Assembly: GCA_030594665.1 (NCBI GenBank)
Contig: JAUVET010000011.1
Span: 1 to 13,626, forward strand
Direction: 5' to 3'
Length of the DNA: 13,626 nt
From: Methanosarcinaceae archaeon
GTDB lineage: Archaea; Halobacteriota; Methanosarcinia; Methanosarcinales; Methanosarcinaceae
Part shown: piece after piece, positions 1 to 7,679 of the stretch
Layout of the letters: every line of letters starts with the position of its first letter
Numbering within the stretch: the first letter of the stretch is position 1
The notes under the pieces: generated by a model
What the model was told of the DNA's origin: nothing
The model's input: the letters and a program-made list of their open reading frames with translations, nothing else
The model's database searches: none
Program-made: the position numbers and the translations under genes

Positions 1-845
1 ATCTCTTCTTCCCCGCCTTCCATTGTAAAGAGATGCTTGAACCTGCGCTGCATCTTGAGATAATCCTCGACTGGCTTAATGTTCTTGATCTTTTTGACCT
101 TTGTCACCTCGCCATCTTCCATCTCGAACATTGGCCAAAGTGCCGTCTCGACAGCCAGTTTACCGACCTCCACTGTCTTTGAGGTATCGAATCCCCATCC
201 TGTCGTACACGGGGCATGTGCGTGAATATAAGCCGGTCCGACTGTCTCGGTCGCGGTCTTCACCTTGCGGATCATGTCCTTTGGATATGCGACCGAAGTT
301 GTTGCAACATATGGGGAACCATGTGCCGCCATGATAGCAGGCATGTTCTTTTTCGGACGCTGGTTACCGAATGACACCTTACCTGCCGGACTTGTGGTCG
401 TCGATGCATCGAATGGTGTTGCACCACTTCGCTGCACACCTGTGTTCATGTATGCTTCGTTATCAACACACACATACGTGAAATCGTGTCCGCGCTCAAA
501 TGCACCGGATATTGACCTCATTCCGATATCGAGTGTCGCACCGTCCCCGCCAATCCCGATAACCCTGGTCTTGCCTGCCTTTCCCATTGCCTTCAACGCT
601 GCCTCGATACCTGATGCAACCGCACTCGTATTTTCAAACAGGGAATGTATCCACGGGACTTCCCATGAGGATTCCGGGAATGGTGTAGTCATGACCTCAA
701 GGCATCCTGTCGGGCTCACAATTATACAATCCTCGCCTGCACCCATCAAAGTAAACTTTGCAGCCATTGCGTCACAGCATCCGGCACATCCCCTGTGTCC
801 GGGGGCCAGTAATGACTTTGGCTTTGACTTTGAATTCGGACTCAT
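1..845 (-). CDS. porB: Pyruvate:ferredoxin oxidoreductase beta subunit (C-terminus cut by window edge)
   Basis: This is the thiamine-diphosphate subunit of pyruvate:ferredoxin oxidoreductase, a cytoplasmic enzyme that interconverts pyruvate with acetyl-CoA and CO2. About 281 residues are visible, close to the family's usual full length, so only a short C-terminal tail should be missing. The 4Fe-4S ligands appear as GHRGCAGC near residues 16-23, GCLE (C48) and APCTTGW (C213). The ThDP/Mg motif runs from GDGATLDIG (about 100-108) to [13 protein letters not shown] (about 129-141), which is the classic GDG...N-x-x-Y-x-x-TG pattern. The start is the ATG of an ATGA overlap with the porA stop. A GGGAGG ribosome-binding site lies inside the end of porA, 7-8 bases before the start, so the two genes are probably translationally coupled. 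It is the last gene of a porGDAB operon. Family identity is clear; pyruvate rather than another 2-oxoacid is inferred from the gene order. Confidence 0.95.
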   Translation of the reverse strand, partial: MSPNSKSKPKSLLAPGHRGCAGCCDAMAAKFTLMGAGEDCIIVSPTGCLEVMTTPFPESSWEVPWIHSLFENTSAVASGIEAALKAMGKAGKTRVIGIGGDGATLDIGMRSISGAFERGHDFTYVCVDNEAYMNTGVQRSGATPFDASTTTSPAGKVSFGNQRPKKNMPAIMAAHGSPYVATTSVAYPKDMIRKVKTATETVGPAYIHAHAPCTTGWGFDTSKTVEVGKLAVETALWPMFEMEDGEVTKVKKIKNIKPVEDYLKMQRRFKHLFTMEGGEEE

Positions 846-860
846 ATCAGTTCCTCCCTT
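839..860 (-). promoter_or_regulatory. porB ribosome-binding site inside porA end (coupled start)
   Basis: Reading the minus strand, GGGAGG is followed by AACTGAT and then ATGA, in which the porB start and the porA stop overlap by four bases. The strong Shine-Dalgarno inside the upstream coding sequence fixes the porB start and indicates translational coupling. Similar arrangements hold at porG/porD (ATGA) and porD/porA (GGAGG, TAGATG). Confidence 0.75.
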
Positions 861-2056
861 AGATCAGTAAACTGGCTTTCAATATCAATACCTTCTTTCA
901 TCGCAACCTTTGCCTCGTCAATAATTTTCTCGATCGTGCCAACAGGAATATCACGTCCCCCGTGACCGATCATGTATCCTGCAACTGGAACATCGATGTA
1001 CGTATTATACAGGCATGCCTTGGTCTCGGTGAATAATGCACCTTCGTTCAAGCCAATTGATATATTCTTATCCAGCACTACAACCATCTTTGCATCCTTG
1101 AGAACTCTCTTGATCGCTTCTTTGGGGAACGGCCTGAATGACCTGACCTTAAGCAGTCCGACCTTCTCGCCCTTGCTGCGGCGTGCATCAATGACATCCT
1201 TGATCGTACCGATAATCGAACCCATTGCCATGATAATGATCTCGGCATCCTCTGTCTCGTACTCGTCAATTAGTCCGCCATAGTACCTGCCGAACAACTC
1301 ATTGAACTCGTTTGCAGCATTCTCGATCTTCCAAAGAGCCACCTCCATTGCTTTCTCCTGGAGGAACCTGAACTCGGTATATGTTGATGGGTCTGCAAAT
1401 GCGCCGAAACTCTTTGGATCCTTAGGATCCAGCACGAACTCAGGGTCGTATGGAGGAAGATATTTGTCCACCAGGTCCTGCTCAAGCAGGACAACCGGTT
1501 CATACACATGTGATAATATGAAACCATCCATACAGACCATTGCAGGCAGGAGCACGTCTTTGTCCTCAGCGATCTTGAACGCCTGTGCCGTCATGTCAGC
1601 TATTTCCTGCGTATCTTCCGCATACAACTGTATCCAGCCGGTATCTCTCTGTGATATTGAATCCTGCTGATCGTTCCAGATATTGATAGGTGCACTGACT
1701 GCCCTGTTTATCACAGTCATAACAACTGGCAAACGCATACCTGAAACATTGAACAACACCTCATGCATCAGTTCAAGCCCCTGTGATGTTGTTGCCGAAT
1801 ATGATCTCGCGCCTACTGCTGATGAGCCGACAAGTGCCGATAAAGCTGAGAATTCCGATTCAACATTGATGTATTCGCAGTTTTGCATCTCACCGTCTGC
1901 CATGAATTGTGAAAGGTCTTCTACAATGTGGGTCTGTGGGGTGATAGGATATGCCGATATTACATTGGGTCTGCACACCTTTACCGAATGTGCGACCGAA
2001 TACGATCCTTCAACAACCACCATCTTTGACTTATCTAAATTTCGAATTACTGCCAT
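842..2056 (-). CDS. porA: Pyruvate:ferredoxin oxidoreductase alpha subunit
   Basis: The alpha subunit completes the active site with PorB and carries the 2-oxoacid-binding pyrimidine domain. The product is 404 residues, normal for the four-subunit archaeal enzyme. Visible landmarks are the N-terminal [16 protein letters not shown] stretch (near residue 37), the [15 protein letters not shown] segment (near residue 87) and [16 protein letters not shown] (near 117), all typical of POR alpha chains. The C-terminal half contains the second conserved domain, from [15 protein letters not shown] to [12 protein letters not shown]. The ATG follows the porD stop directly (TAGATG), and a GGAGG site lies 8 bases upstream within the end of porD. 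The 3' end overlaps porB by four bases. No frameshift or missing segment is seen. Confidence 0.96.
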   Translation of the reverse strand: MAVIRNLDKSKMVVVEGSYSVAHSVKVCRPNVISAYPITPQTHIVEDLSQFMADGEMQNCEYINVESEFSALSALVGSSAVGARSYSATTSQGLELMHEVLFNVSGMRLPVVMTVINRAVSAPINIWNDQQDSISQRDTGWIQLYAEDTQEIADMTAQAFKIAEDKDVLLPAMVCMDGFILSHVYEPVVLLEQDLVDKYLPPYDPEFVLDPKDPKSFGAFADPSTYTEFRFLQEKAMEVALWKIENAANEFNELFGRYYGGLIDEYETEDAEIIIMAMGSIIGTIKDVIDARRSKGEKVGLLKVRSFRPFPKEAIKRVLKDAKMVVVLDKNISIGLNEGALFTETKACLYNTYIDVPVAGYMIGHGGRDIPVGTIEKIIDEAKVAMKEGIDIESQFTDLREELI

Positions 2057-2317
2057 CTATTTTTCCTCCAGGACCATTTCAATTGCCTGTTTCGGGCATT
2101 CGTTCGCACATATACCGCATCCTTTGCAGAAATCATAGTCAAACTCAAAGAAACCGTCATCTTTCGGAAGCACCGAAGATTCAGGACACAACAGTTCACA
2201 TAACTTGCATTTTATGCATTTGTCATAGTCAAATATTGGCCTGTACGTTCTCCATCCGCCTGTCTTATTGACACGGGTTGTTCCGGGTTCACATACGCCG
2301 CCTGGTATGATCTTCAT
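2057..2317 (-). CDS. porD: Pyruvate:ferredoxin oxidoreductase delta subunit (2x[4Fe-4S] ferredoxin)
   Basis: This 86-residue, ferredoxin-like subunit passes electrons from the catalytic PorAB core to soluble ferredoxin. Two complete 4Fe-4S motifs are visible: C34-C37-C40-C44P and C64-C67-C70-C74P, both CxxCxxCxxxCP. The N-terminal part ([20 protein letters not shown]) is typical of PorD and distinguishes it from a free ferredoxin. Its ATG overlaps the porG stop in an ATGA arrangement, and its stop codon abuts porA, so it sits in the middle of a co-translated operon. Cys9, in the N-terminal extension, is outside both cluster motifs. Confidence 0.95.
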   Translation of the reverse strand: MKIIPGGVCEPGTTRVNKTGGWRTYRPIFDYDKCIKCKLCELLCPESSVLPKDDGFFEFDYDFCKGCGICANECPKQAIEMVLEEK

Positions 2318-2862
2318 GCTTTTGCCTCCATCATCATATCATAGGCCTTTTGTATAGCTTCTGCATTCTTTTCACCGACTTTACCCGGGAACCGCTCTTT
2401 TACGGCATCCTGAATGGACTTTGGATCGATCTCACCGGTCGCACCGGCAAATGCTCCGAGAAGCACTGTGTTTACGATCGGTCTTCCGATAATGTCGAGT
2501 GCTATTCTTGTTGCGTCAATGGTCATGACCGTGGCTTTTGTGTCCAATTTGAAGGTTTCGGGTGCATACTCGGTATTGATGAGTATAATTCCTTCATCTT
2601 TTGCACCGCTTGCTACGTCAACGTCTTCAAGAAGTGTTGCGTCCTGTACAATAACATAATCAGGTTCATATATCTGGCTTCGAAGTCGGATGGTACTGTC
2701 ACTGATCCTTGTAAATGCCTGTACGGGCGCACCTCTGCGCTCAACACCAAAAGCAGGGAATGCCTGACTGAACTTACCGTCTGCAAATGCTGCAACGGCT
2801 AACAATTCAGCAGCAGTGACTGAACCCTGACCGCCTCGACCATGAATTCGTATCTCTTTCAT
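2314..2862 (-). CDS. porG: Pyruvate:ferredoxin oxidoreductase gamma subunit
   Basis: This is the 182-residue gamma subunit of the four-subunit enzyme and the first gene of porGDAB. The N-terminus shows the signature [15 protein letters not shown] (residues 8-22), followed by [20 protein letters not shown], both diagnostic of the POR/KOR gamma family. The ATG at 2862 has a GGAG about 10 bases upstream. The 190-bp gap to the upstream dihydrouridine synthase should hold the operon promoter, but no single TATA box stands out there. Several AT-rich candidates lie between about 2890 and 2960. Confidence 0.95.
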   Translation of the reverse strand: MKEIRIHGRGGQGSVTAAELLAVAAFADGKFSQAFPAFGVERRGAPVQAFTRISDSTIRLRSQIYEPDYVIVQDATLLEDVDVASGAKDEGIILINTEYAPETFKLDTKATVMTIDATRIALDIIGRPIVNTVLLGAFAGATGEIDPKSIQDAVKERFPGKVGEKNAEAIQKAYDMMMEAKA

Positions 2863-3054
2863 CTATATTTTTCTCCATAAACATTTGGGGAATTTTTTTC
2901 AAAATCGCTCTATAACGCCTTAATATCGCCAATAATAATTACAATTTATTTTCATTCACATGCTAACTGAAAGGGGGCGTAGTAAATGCAATGTATAATG
3001 GTGTAGAATAGTAATTAGTCTTTCGGTGAATCAAATACTCATGACGTGATTTTG

Positions 3055-4008
3055 TTATGTATCATCACACATCCCGTTCATTACGTCAATTATCGACCAA
3101 ATGGTCTTTGCTTTATTGAGTTCTTCGCGTATATGCCGGCTTCCCGCAACCCCTTTTGTGAATGCTTTGGATTGTGCTTTGATGTCACCAAAAGAAAAAA
3201 TATCATACTTCTTTACCAATCCGGTGTATTCCATAAAATCATTGATCTGCTGGGTACAGTGATCGATCTCAAGTGGTTCACCGTTTTCAAGGTAATGTGA
3301 GATCTGCCTGAAAATATAAGGATGTCCGATCGCAGCGCGTCCGATCATTATACCATCACAGCCCGTGTATTCAAGTGCGTGTTTTGCAGATTCACCGTCC
3401 TTTATGTCACCATTAGCAATTACGGGAATGGACAGTTCTTTTTTGATCATTTTTGCATATTCAAGGCTGGAAGTACCACTATACATCTGCTCCCTTGTCC
3501 TGCCATGTACAGTAATGGCGCACGCGCCTGCATTTTCAATTGTTCTAGCAATTTCCAGCGTTTTGTCCATATCATCGAACACCCGTATCTTTGCGCTTAC
3601 GGGTGTGGTTATATTGTCTGTGAGATGACTGATAATGTCGTGAACAAGTGGTTGGGAATTGAGCAGATCCGACCCGCACTCCTGCTTAACAATAAGAGGT
3701 GCAGGGCAGCCCATGTTAATATCAATAATGGCGGGTCGGTATATCTCTTCAAGTATTAAGGCAGCTTCTGTTATGGTGTCCGGGGAATTGCCGAATATCT
3801 GGATGCAGAACGGCTGCTCATCCTCACATGTCAACCCGCGTTGCATGGTCTTTTCGCCATGTCGCACGACTGCGTTTGCACTTATCATTTCCGAGTATGT
3901 GAGGGCTGCACCGTATTTTTTGCACAACATCCGGAATGCCAGGTTGGTGACATTTGCCATCGGGGCAAGAAGCAGGTTGTTTGGGAGGGTTATGTTTGCG
4001 ATTTTCAT
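3055..4008 (-). CDS. tRNA-dihydrouridine synthase (Dus family)
   Basis: This FMN-dependent enzyme reduces uridine to dihydrouridine in the tRNA D-loop. The TIM-barrel begins at LLLAPMANVTNLAFR (residues 12-26 from the chosen ATG). INMGCPAP (97-104) contains the catalytic cysteine C101. Further on are SAKIRVFDD, ITVHGRTREQMYSG, VIANGDIKDGESA and IGRAAIGHPYIFRQI, which together form the FMN/phosphate-binding side. From the ATG at 4008 the protein is 317 residues, a normal Dus length. The frame stays open upstream to a TTG at 4107, with another ATG at 4095, but the 33 extra residues are not conserved-looking and precede the barrel. No good Shine-Dalgarno marks 4008, so the longer form cannot be excluded. 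The gene lies upstream of porG on the same strand but 192 bp away, and so may be transcribed separately. Which Dus subgroup it belongs to is not resolved. Confidence 0.9.
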   Translation of the reverse strand: MKIANITLPNNLLLAPMANVTNLAFRMLCKKYGAALTYSEMISANAVVRHGEKTMQRGLTCEDEQPFCIQIFGNSPDTITEAALILEEIYRPAIIDINMGCPAPLIVKQECGSDLLNSQPLVHDIISHLTDNITTPVSAKIRVFDDMDKTLEIARTIENAGACAITVHGRTREQMYSGTSSLEYAKMIKKELSIPVIANGDIKDGESAKHALEYTGCDGIMIGRAAIGHPYIFRQISHYLENGEPLEIDHCTQQINDFMEYTGLVKKYDIFSFGDIKAQSKAFTKGVAGSRHIREELNKAKTIWSIIDVMNGMCDDT

Positions 4009-4149
4009 GATTGTTTTTTGGAATTGGGATTCTGGTGATGTTAGGCTATGTTTTGGTGTGAGTGGATAAAAGATTTGCCGTGAATTGGATATCATCAATT
4101 GTTGCAAGCTTTAAATCTATGGGCATAAATCATTTCCTCAATCATCGTA

Positions 4150-4280
4150 AAAATTCAGTGAAATCTGTGTGTATCTGATAAAAATTATTACCACAGAGCG
4201 CACAGAGTACACAGAGGGGAAATACTCTGTGCTCTCTGTGTCCTCTGTGGCAGAATAGAAAGAACAGATTACACCGATGA
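4150..4280. repeat. Hairpin-forming intergenic repeat with 9-bp periodic CACAGAG units
   Basis: The inner arms at 4191-4217 and 4224-4250 are inverted copies of each other. Each holds three CACAGAG units at exact 9-bp spacing, and the arms differ only in the 2-bp spacers between units. The loop is 6 bases. Weaker outer arms (CTGTGTGTATCTG near 4165-4177 and CAGATTACACCGAT at 4265-4278) are also roughly inverted to each other, so the whole block can fold as one long stem. Similar CCACAGAGG/ACACAGAGG blocks flanked by AATCTGTGT-like sequence recur, from memory, in many environmental bacterial and archaeal genomes and are often mis-annotated as small proteins rich in HRGHREHR or LCVLCALCG. That resemblance is recognition, not a search result. 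Confidence 0.8.
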
Positions 4281-4402
4281 AAAGCAGAAATTAATTTTGT
4301 CTGGTGCTTATTTATACTGCAACGTTTGATGATATATTCCACATATTTCACCATACATTTCATTTAGAATGAAAGATTTCACGCAATAGTTTGCAGTTGA
4401 AA

Positions 4403-4418
4403 TGAAAAGGTATATAAA
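4403..4418 (+). promoter_or_regulatory. TATA box and BRE of the AAA/DUF4143 ATPase gene (leaderless placement)
   Basis: TATATAAA (4411-4418) is preceded by the purine-rich TGAAAAGG, like an archaeal BRE. The box centre is about 27 bases before the ATG at 4442. This is the distance at which archaeal RNA polymerase starts transcription, so the mRNA should begin at or next to the start codon. No Shine-Dalgarno is present. Confidence 0.7.
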
Positions 4419-4441
4419 CAAACAATTCAAACAATGTGATA

Positions 4442-5692
4442 ATGGACCCAAGAATACTAAAAGAACTGGTAATGGAACAAAAAAAAGAGTTTGAAAGTGA
4501 CGATGACTTTGTGAAAAGATATGCACTTGAAAACATTGCACAATATCTGGAACTGCCACATGTACTAATTATATCAGGGCTTAGAAGATCCGGCAAAAGC
4601 ACATTGCTTAAAGAAATTCATACATATTGTTTCAATGGCGAGACCATCTATTATTTTAATTTTGAAGATGAACGTCTGATAGGTTTTACGGCTTCTGATT
4701 TCAATCTACTGTATGAGACCTTTGTTGAACTTATGGGAAAGTGCAAGATATTTTTCTTCGATGAGATCCAGAATGTCAAGGGTTGGGAATTATTTGTAAG
4801 AAGGATGCACGATCGGGGATTTAAGTTCGTAATAACAGGTTCAAATTCCTCAATGCTTAGCAAGGAACTGGGGACCAGACTAACAGGTCGCTATATAGGT
4901 GTGGAATTATTTCCATTCTCATTCAATGAATTCCTCGATTTTCATGGCATCAATGTTCCCGATATTTTGTTGGTCGAAGACAGGGCAGCAATAAAGAAGC
5001 ACTTCAGTGATTATCTGCAACACGGCGGCATACCGGAATACCTGAAATATGACAATGAACTGATACTCAAAACCTTGTATGATAATATATTGTACAAAGA
5101 TATTTTTGCAAGATATAGCCTCAACGATGAAAAGACACTGAAAGAACTATCCTTTTACCTTTTCTCAAATTACGGAAGCGAGATCAGCTACAACAAACTA
5201 CGTGTCATGCTGGGCGTAAGCATAAATACCGTGAAGAATTACATCGGATATTTGGAGAACTCATACCTTGTGTTTTCCGTACCAAGATATGATTATTCTG
5301 TCAAAAAACAGATATATTCTCCCAGAAAAGTGTATGCAATTGACACCGCCCTGATCAATGCAACATCATTCAAGTTTTCAAGAGATTTTGGAAAACTGCT
5401 GGAAAACCTTGTCTTTATCGAACTTAAAAGAAGGAACAAGGACATCTATTACCACAGGGATAATCACGAGTGTGACTTCATTATACGGGAATATAATGTG
5501 ATAACAGGTGCGATCCAGGTCACTGCCAGTTTGGAAGGAACCAAAAAAAGAGAATATGAGGGGTTACTGGAAGCCCTGACCATGTACAACCTTGATGAAG
5601 GTTTGATCCTGACAGAAGATGAGGAATTTGAAGATACATACAAGGGTAAAAAGATAGTGGTGATGCCTGTGTGGAAGTGGCTGTTAGGATGA
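4442..5692 (+). CDS. AAA-family ATPase with C-terminal DUF4143 domain
   Basis: This 416-residue protein belongs to the widespread prokaryotic AAA_14/DUF4143 ATPases, whose cellular role is largely undetermined. Walker A is GLRRSGKST (residues 46-54). YYFNFEDERL (about 70-79) is the typical beta-strand with acidic residues. Walker B is KIFFFDEIQ (102-110), followed by ITGSNSSML (sensor-1 region) and LTGRY. The C-terminal part (about 200-416) is DUF4143. It ends in a restriction-endonuclease-like core with HECDFIIRE followed by GAIQVT, although the usual lysine of E-x-K is not evident, so nuclease activity is doubtful. The start at ATG 4442 is chosen over GTG 4436 because the TATA box lies 27 bases upstream, which suits a leaderless mRNA. 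It converges on cooC and has no evident functional link to its neighbours. Such genes are often horizontally mobile and present in many paralogous copies. Confidence 0.9.
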   Translation: MDPRILKELVMEQKKEFESDDDFVKRYALENIAQYLELPHVLIISGLRRSGKSTLLKEIHTYCFNGETIYYFNFEDERLIGFTASDFNLLYETFVELMGKCKIFFFDEIQNVKGWELFVRRMHDRGFKFVITGSNSSMLSKELGTRLTGRYIGVELFPFSFNEFLDFHGINVPDILLVEDRAAIKKHFSDYLQHGGIPEYLKYDNELILKTLYDNILYKDIFARYSLNDEKTLKELSFYLFSNYGSEISYNKLRVMLGVSINTVKNYIGYLENSYLVFSVPRYDYSVKKQIYSPRKVYAIDTALINATSFKFSRDFGKLLENLVFIELKRRNKDIYYHRDNHECDFIIREYNVITGAIQVTASLEGTKKREYEGLLEALTMYNLDEGLILTEDEEFEDTYKGKKIVVMPVWKWLLG

Positions 5693-5694
5693 TG

Positions 5695-5712
5695 TGAAAA
5701 AACACATTGCAT
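5695..5712. terminator. Possible bidirectional terminator between ATPase gene and cooC
   Basis: The sequence TGTG-AAAAAA-CACA forms a tiny 4-bp stem. It gives a run of six T on the minus strand, about 65 bases beyond the cooC stop. Archaeal polymerases terminate on oligo-T, so this could end the cooC transcript. The 74-bp gap between the two converging genes holds little else. Confidence 0.3.
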
Positions 5713-5766
5713 GATTCTCTTAAATAGTTTTAAATGTGCTAAAACTTCCAGCATTAATACAATACG

Positions 5767-6546
5767 TCATGAATTGTTACTGAAGTTATTGACCATCTCC
5801 AACACCCTATCTTTGATAAGCCCTATGGATTCAACAGCCACACCACCAACATCGATCGGAGCCAACCCTTCCAGATCAGCACGGACAAGTTCAGGATCAT
5901 AATTGATCTCACCCAACACTGGTATTCCCAATTTACCAAGATGTGCCAAAACTGATTCTGACGAACTTTTATTGACAACCGCAGCAAGATGTTCTATCCC
6001 GATACCACTTGCAAGATCCTTGATCCGGGCCGCAGTCTCGATCGAACGCATGCCTGGTTCTACAACAATGATCATCAGGTCAATACCACGAGTTGTGCCG
6101 CGTCCAAGATGCTCGATCCCCGCCTCCATATCAAGTATCACAGCGCAGTTATCCTTAAGCACAACATGACGCAAAAGCGCGCGCAAAAATGCAGAGGCAG
6201 GACACATGCAACCGCTACCGCCGTTCTCTATCGTACCCATGACAAGCATCTTGACACCATCAGGACCAACGACCCCGAAATTATCGACAATATCGTCTAC
6301 TTTCGGATTCAACTTAAAAACACCGCCTTCGCCTCCCGCACGCTCATCGATCATCTCCTTATAATCAGTAAGCGGGCGCGGGGGATGATCAATGCCAAGG
6401 GAAGAAGCGAGATTCATATCCGCATCGGCATCGATTGCAAGTACATCGAATCCATCCCGCGCAAGTATCCTTGCAAGAGTTCCGGAAAATGTGGTTTTAC
6501 CCACACCCCCTTTTCCTGTAATCGCGATCTTGACTATATGATTCAC
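5767..6546 (-). CDS. cooC: CooC-type ATPase, nickel-insertion accessory protein of CO dehydrogenase
   Basis: CooC is a dimeric P-loop ATPase of the MinD/SIMIBI class. It helps load nickel into the C-cluster of carbon monoxide dehydrogenase, which in methanogens is part of acetyl-CoA decarbonylase/synthase. The deviant Walker A GKGGVGKTT occupies residues 11-19, and the switch region DADADMNLASSLG residues 39-51. The CooC hallmark CxC motif is GSGCMCP with C113 and C115, the metal site at the dimer interface. DMEAGIEHLGRGT (139-151) follows, the CooC form of Walker B. Length (259 residues) is normal. The GTG start is supported by a TATA box 26-27 bases upstream, so the mRNA is probably leaderless. 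A GAGG overlaps the start and cannot act as its Shine-Dalgarno. No CODH genes are in the window, but the role fits an organism with acetyl-CoA synthesis beside porGDAB. Confidence 0.93.
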   Translation of the reverse strand: MNHIVKIAITGKGGVGKTTFSGTLARILARDGFDVLAIDADADMNLASSLGIDHPPRPLTDYKEMIDERAGGEGGVFKLNPKVDDIVDNFGVVGPDGVKMLVMGTIENGGSGCMCPASAFLRALLRHVVLKDNCAVILDMEAGIEHLGRGTTRGIDLMIIVVEPGMRSIETAARIKDLASGIGIEHLAAVVNKSSSESVLAHLGKLGIPVLGEINYDPELVRADLEGLAPIDVGGVAVESIGLIKDRVLEMVNNFSNNS

Positions 6547-6568
6547 CTCATTTTATTATGCAACCTAT

Positions 6569-6576
6569 GATATATT
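6569..6576 (-). promoter_or_regulatory. cooC: TATA box of cooC (leaderless placement)
   Basis: On the minus strand AATATATC lies with its centre 26-27 bases before the GTG start at 6546. This is the archaeal TATA-to-transcription-start distance, so the transcript should begin at the start codon. It supports the GTG over any internal start. Confidence 0.6.
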
Positions 6577-6763
6577 GTCCTAATATCGTTTTAATCCACT
6601 TGTTGTTGATAACATTGGTGACACCTGTTGGTGCGCTGGTGGGAGGCAGATTTTTAGATAAAATATACGGAAGGATAATTTCAAGTATCAGGTGCCGGTT
6701 TTTGTTGCGGTTTTTTGATGTTAGAAAATGCTATAACTCGTCGCAAATAAATAATTTGTGATC

Positions 6764-6776
6764 AAAAAAAGAAAAA
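6764..6776 (-). terminator. Oligo-T terminator after the exported-protein gene
   Basis: On the minus strand the sequence is five T, C, seven T, beginning about 27 bases after the stop codon of the upstream gene. There is no stem. Runs of T are the usual intrinsic termination signal in Archaea. The rest of the 256-bp gap to cooC holds the cooC promoter and nothing else I recognise. Confidence 0.5.
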
Positions 6777-6802
6777 TGGATATATTTGCTTTATTCCATT
6801 CA

Positions 6803-7282
6803 CTAAGTCAATCCCAGAAGATTTGCAAAAAACTGAGCGATTTTTGTAACTCCGACTACGATCTTATTTTTAATTCCAACACCCTTGTAATCAATGTCCC
6901 CATTATTGAGAGCATTCATAGCTTCAGATGCAGGATCATCCGAATTTAAAATATTGTTTACTGTTTCCTCATTTGACGTAACCAGAAGTGTTGGATTTTC
7001 AGGTGCACCACTTTTTATTTCAGTGATATATGCATCTTCATCTGTGACTACTGAAAATTCAATATCCCCATTTGTTTTTGTGATGAGGATGTGGATTACC
7101 TGTTCACCAAATATCGATTTGACAAATGGCACATCCGGGTTTGAACTAATAAAAGCATTATATTCAACAAGCAAATACGTTTCAAATTCATCTTCTGTTA
7201 TCGCTGAGACGGGTAAAGCAAAACAACTGGATACTACAAATGTTAGTAATACCAAAACAGAAAGCCGTTTTATATTCATCAT
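6803..7282 (-). CDS. Small exported protein with SCP2-like sequence pattern
   Basis: I do not recognise a named family with certainty. From the ATG at 7282 the protein has 159 residues. Residues 1-27 form a signal peptide (KR, then a hydrophobic run, then PVSA before Ile28). VSSC at 17-20 also resembles a lipobox, so anchoring as a lipoprotein is possible but less likely. In the mature part, IHILITKTNGDIEFSVVT and NPTLLVTSNEETVNNIL are beta-strand/helix stretches. They are followed by DDPASEAMNALNNGDIDYKG (115-134) and an amphipathic C-terminal helix (KIAQFFANLLG). The order 'substrate-like strand, E-E-T helix, D-P-x-x-A, G-x-I-x-x-x-G' resembles SCP2/sterol-carrier domains, which usually act in the cytoplasm on lipids. 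The start is fixed by GAGGT 7 bases upstream, and a TATA box lies about 26 bases before the implied transcript start. Function is unknown. Confidence 0.75.
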   Translation of the reverse strand: MMNIKRLSVLVLLTFVVSSCFALPVSAITEDEFETYLLVEYNAFISSNPDVPFVKSIFGEQVIHILITKTNGDIEFSVVTDEDAYITEIKSGAPENPTLLVTSNEETVNNILNSDDPASEAMNALNNGDIDYKGVGIKNKIVVGVTKIAQFFANLLGLT

Positions 7283-7330
7283 GTTTCTTACCTCTATAAT
7301 TATCAATATTTAAAATTATTGTTTTATCGT

Positions 7331-7344
7331 ATTATATACATTTC
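7331..7344 (-). promoter_or_regulatory. TATA box and BRE of the exported-protein gene
   Basis: On the minus strand, CGAAATG is followed by TATATAAT, a good archaeal BRE/TATA pair. It predicts transcription from about 7308, giving a leader of about 26 bases that includes the GAGGT ribosome-binding site at 7290-7294. Confidence 0.65.
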
Positions 7345-7620
7345 GCTGTTGTGGATTCAATCTCCAGATAATATCCAATTGCCCCAAAACTCCCACTTCT
7401 AATTTGACATGCATCAGATCCTCAATAAAAATATAGCAAAATTATCTTTAACCTCTCAATTTCGTACAACAGGATATTCCACCCATGTGGTAGTATTTTC
7501 TGTCATCAGGTGGGCACATTGTTACATGTTTTTACCTGTCGGTAGTGCTATGAATTATTTTCTAGTGACAGGCTATTCCAAAAAAAGGGTAAATTTTTAA
7601 GTCGAAAGGCTAATTGGATT
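7345..7620. other. Intergenic stretch without a recognised gene
   Basis: This gap lies between the divergent exported-protein and CDF genes. A 63-codon plus-strand reading frame (7409-7600) has no ribosome-binding site and no recognisable similarity, and I do not count it as a gene. The only structure seen is a near-identical 13-bp pair, ACAGGATATTCCA (7469-7481) and ACAGGCTATTCCA (7568-7580). There is also a short inverted pair, CCTGTC near 7536 and GACAGG near 7567. Confidence 0.5.
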
Positions 7621-7624
7621 TTCT

Positions 7625-7634
7625 CTATATATAG
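7625..7634 (+). promoter_or_regulatory. TATA box of the CDF transporter gene
   Basis: CTATATATAG is centred about 50 bases before the ATG at 7680, which predicts a leader of roughly 25 bases. A second AT-rich candidate, TTTATATT (about 7640-7647), would give a shorter leader of about 10 bases. No clear Shine-Dalgarno is visible before the ATG. Confidence 0.5.
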
Positions 7635-7679
7635 AATATTTTATATTGCATTCAATCGATTGTATTAAAGAGAAATGTA

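Noticed and set aside
265..870. Long plus-strand ORFs opposite porB and porA (265-870, 1302-1670, 1683-2138)
   Set aside because: They are mirror frames of the strongly supported minus-strand por genes. Their sequences show no domains.
4142..4363. Minus-strand 73-codon ORF containing HRGHREHR and LCVLCALCG
   Set aside because: It is simply a translation of the CACAGAG hairpin repeat. The repetitive peptide follows from the 9-bp period, and there is no ribosome-binding site.
6558..6761. Plus-strand 67-codon ORF with a hydrophobic start
   Set aside because: It overlaps the cooC promoter, has no ribosome-binding site and shows no recognisable family. It is likely chance in an AT-rich gap.
7409..7600. 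Plus-strand 63-codon ORF upstream of the CDF gene
   Set aside because: It has no Shine-Dalgarno, no TATA box at a suitable distance and no recognisable motif, so I treat it as intergenic.
7345..7679. Possible metal-sensing riboswitch before the CDF gene
   Set aside because: The TATA box at 7625-7634 places transcription start at about 7655, leaving only about 25 bases of leader, too short for a riboswitch.
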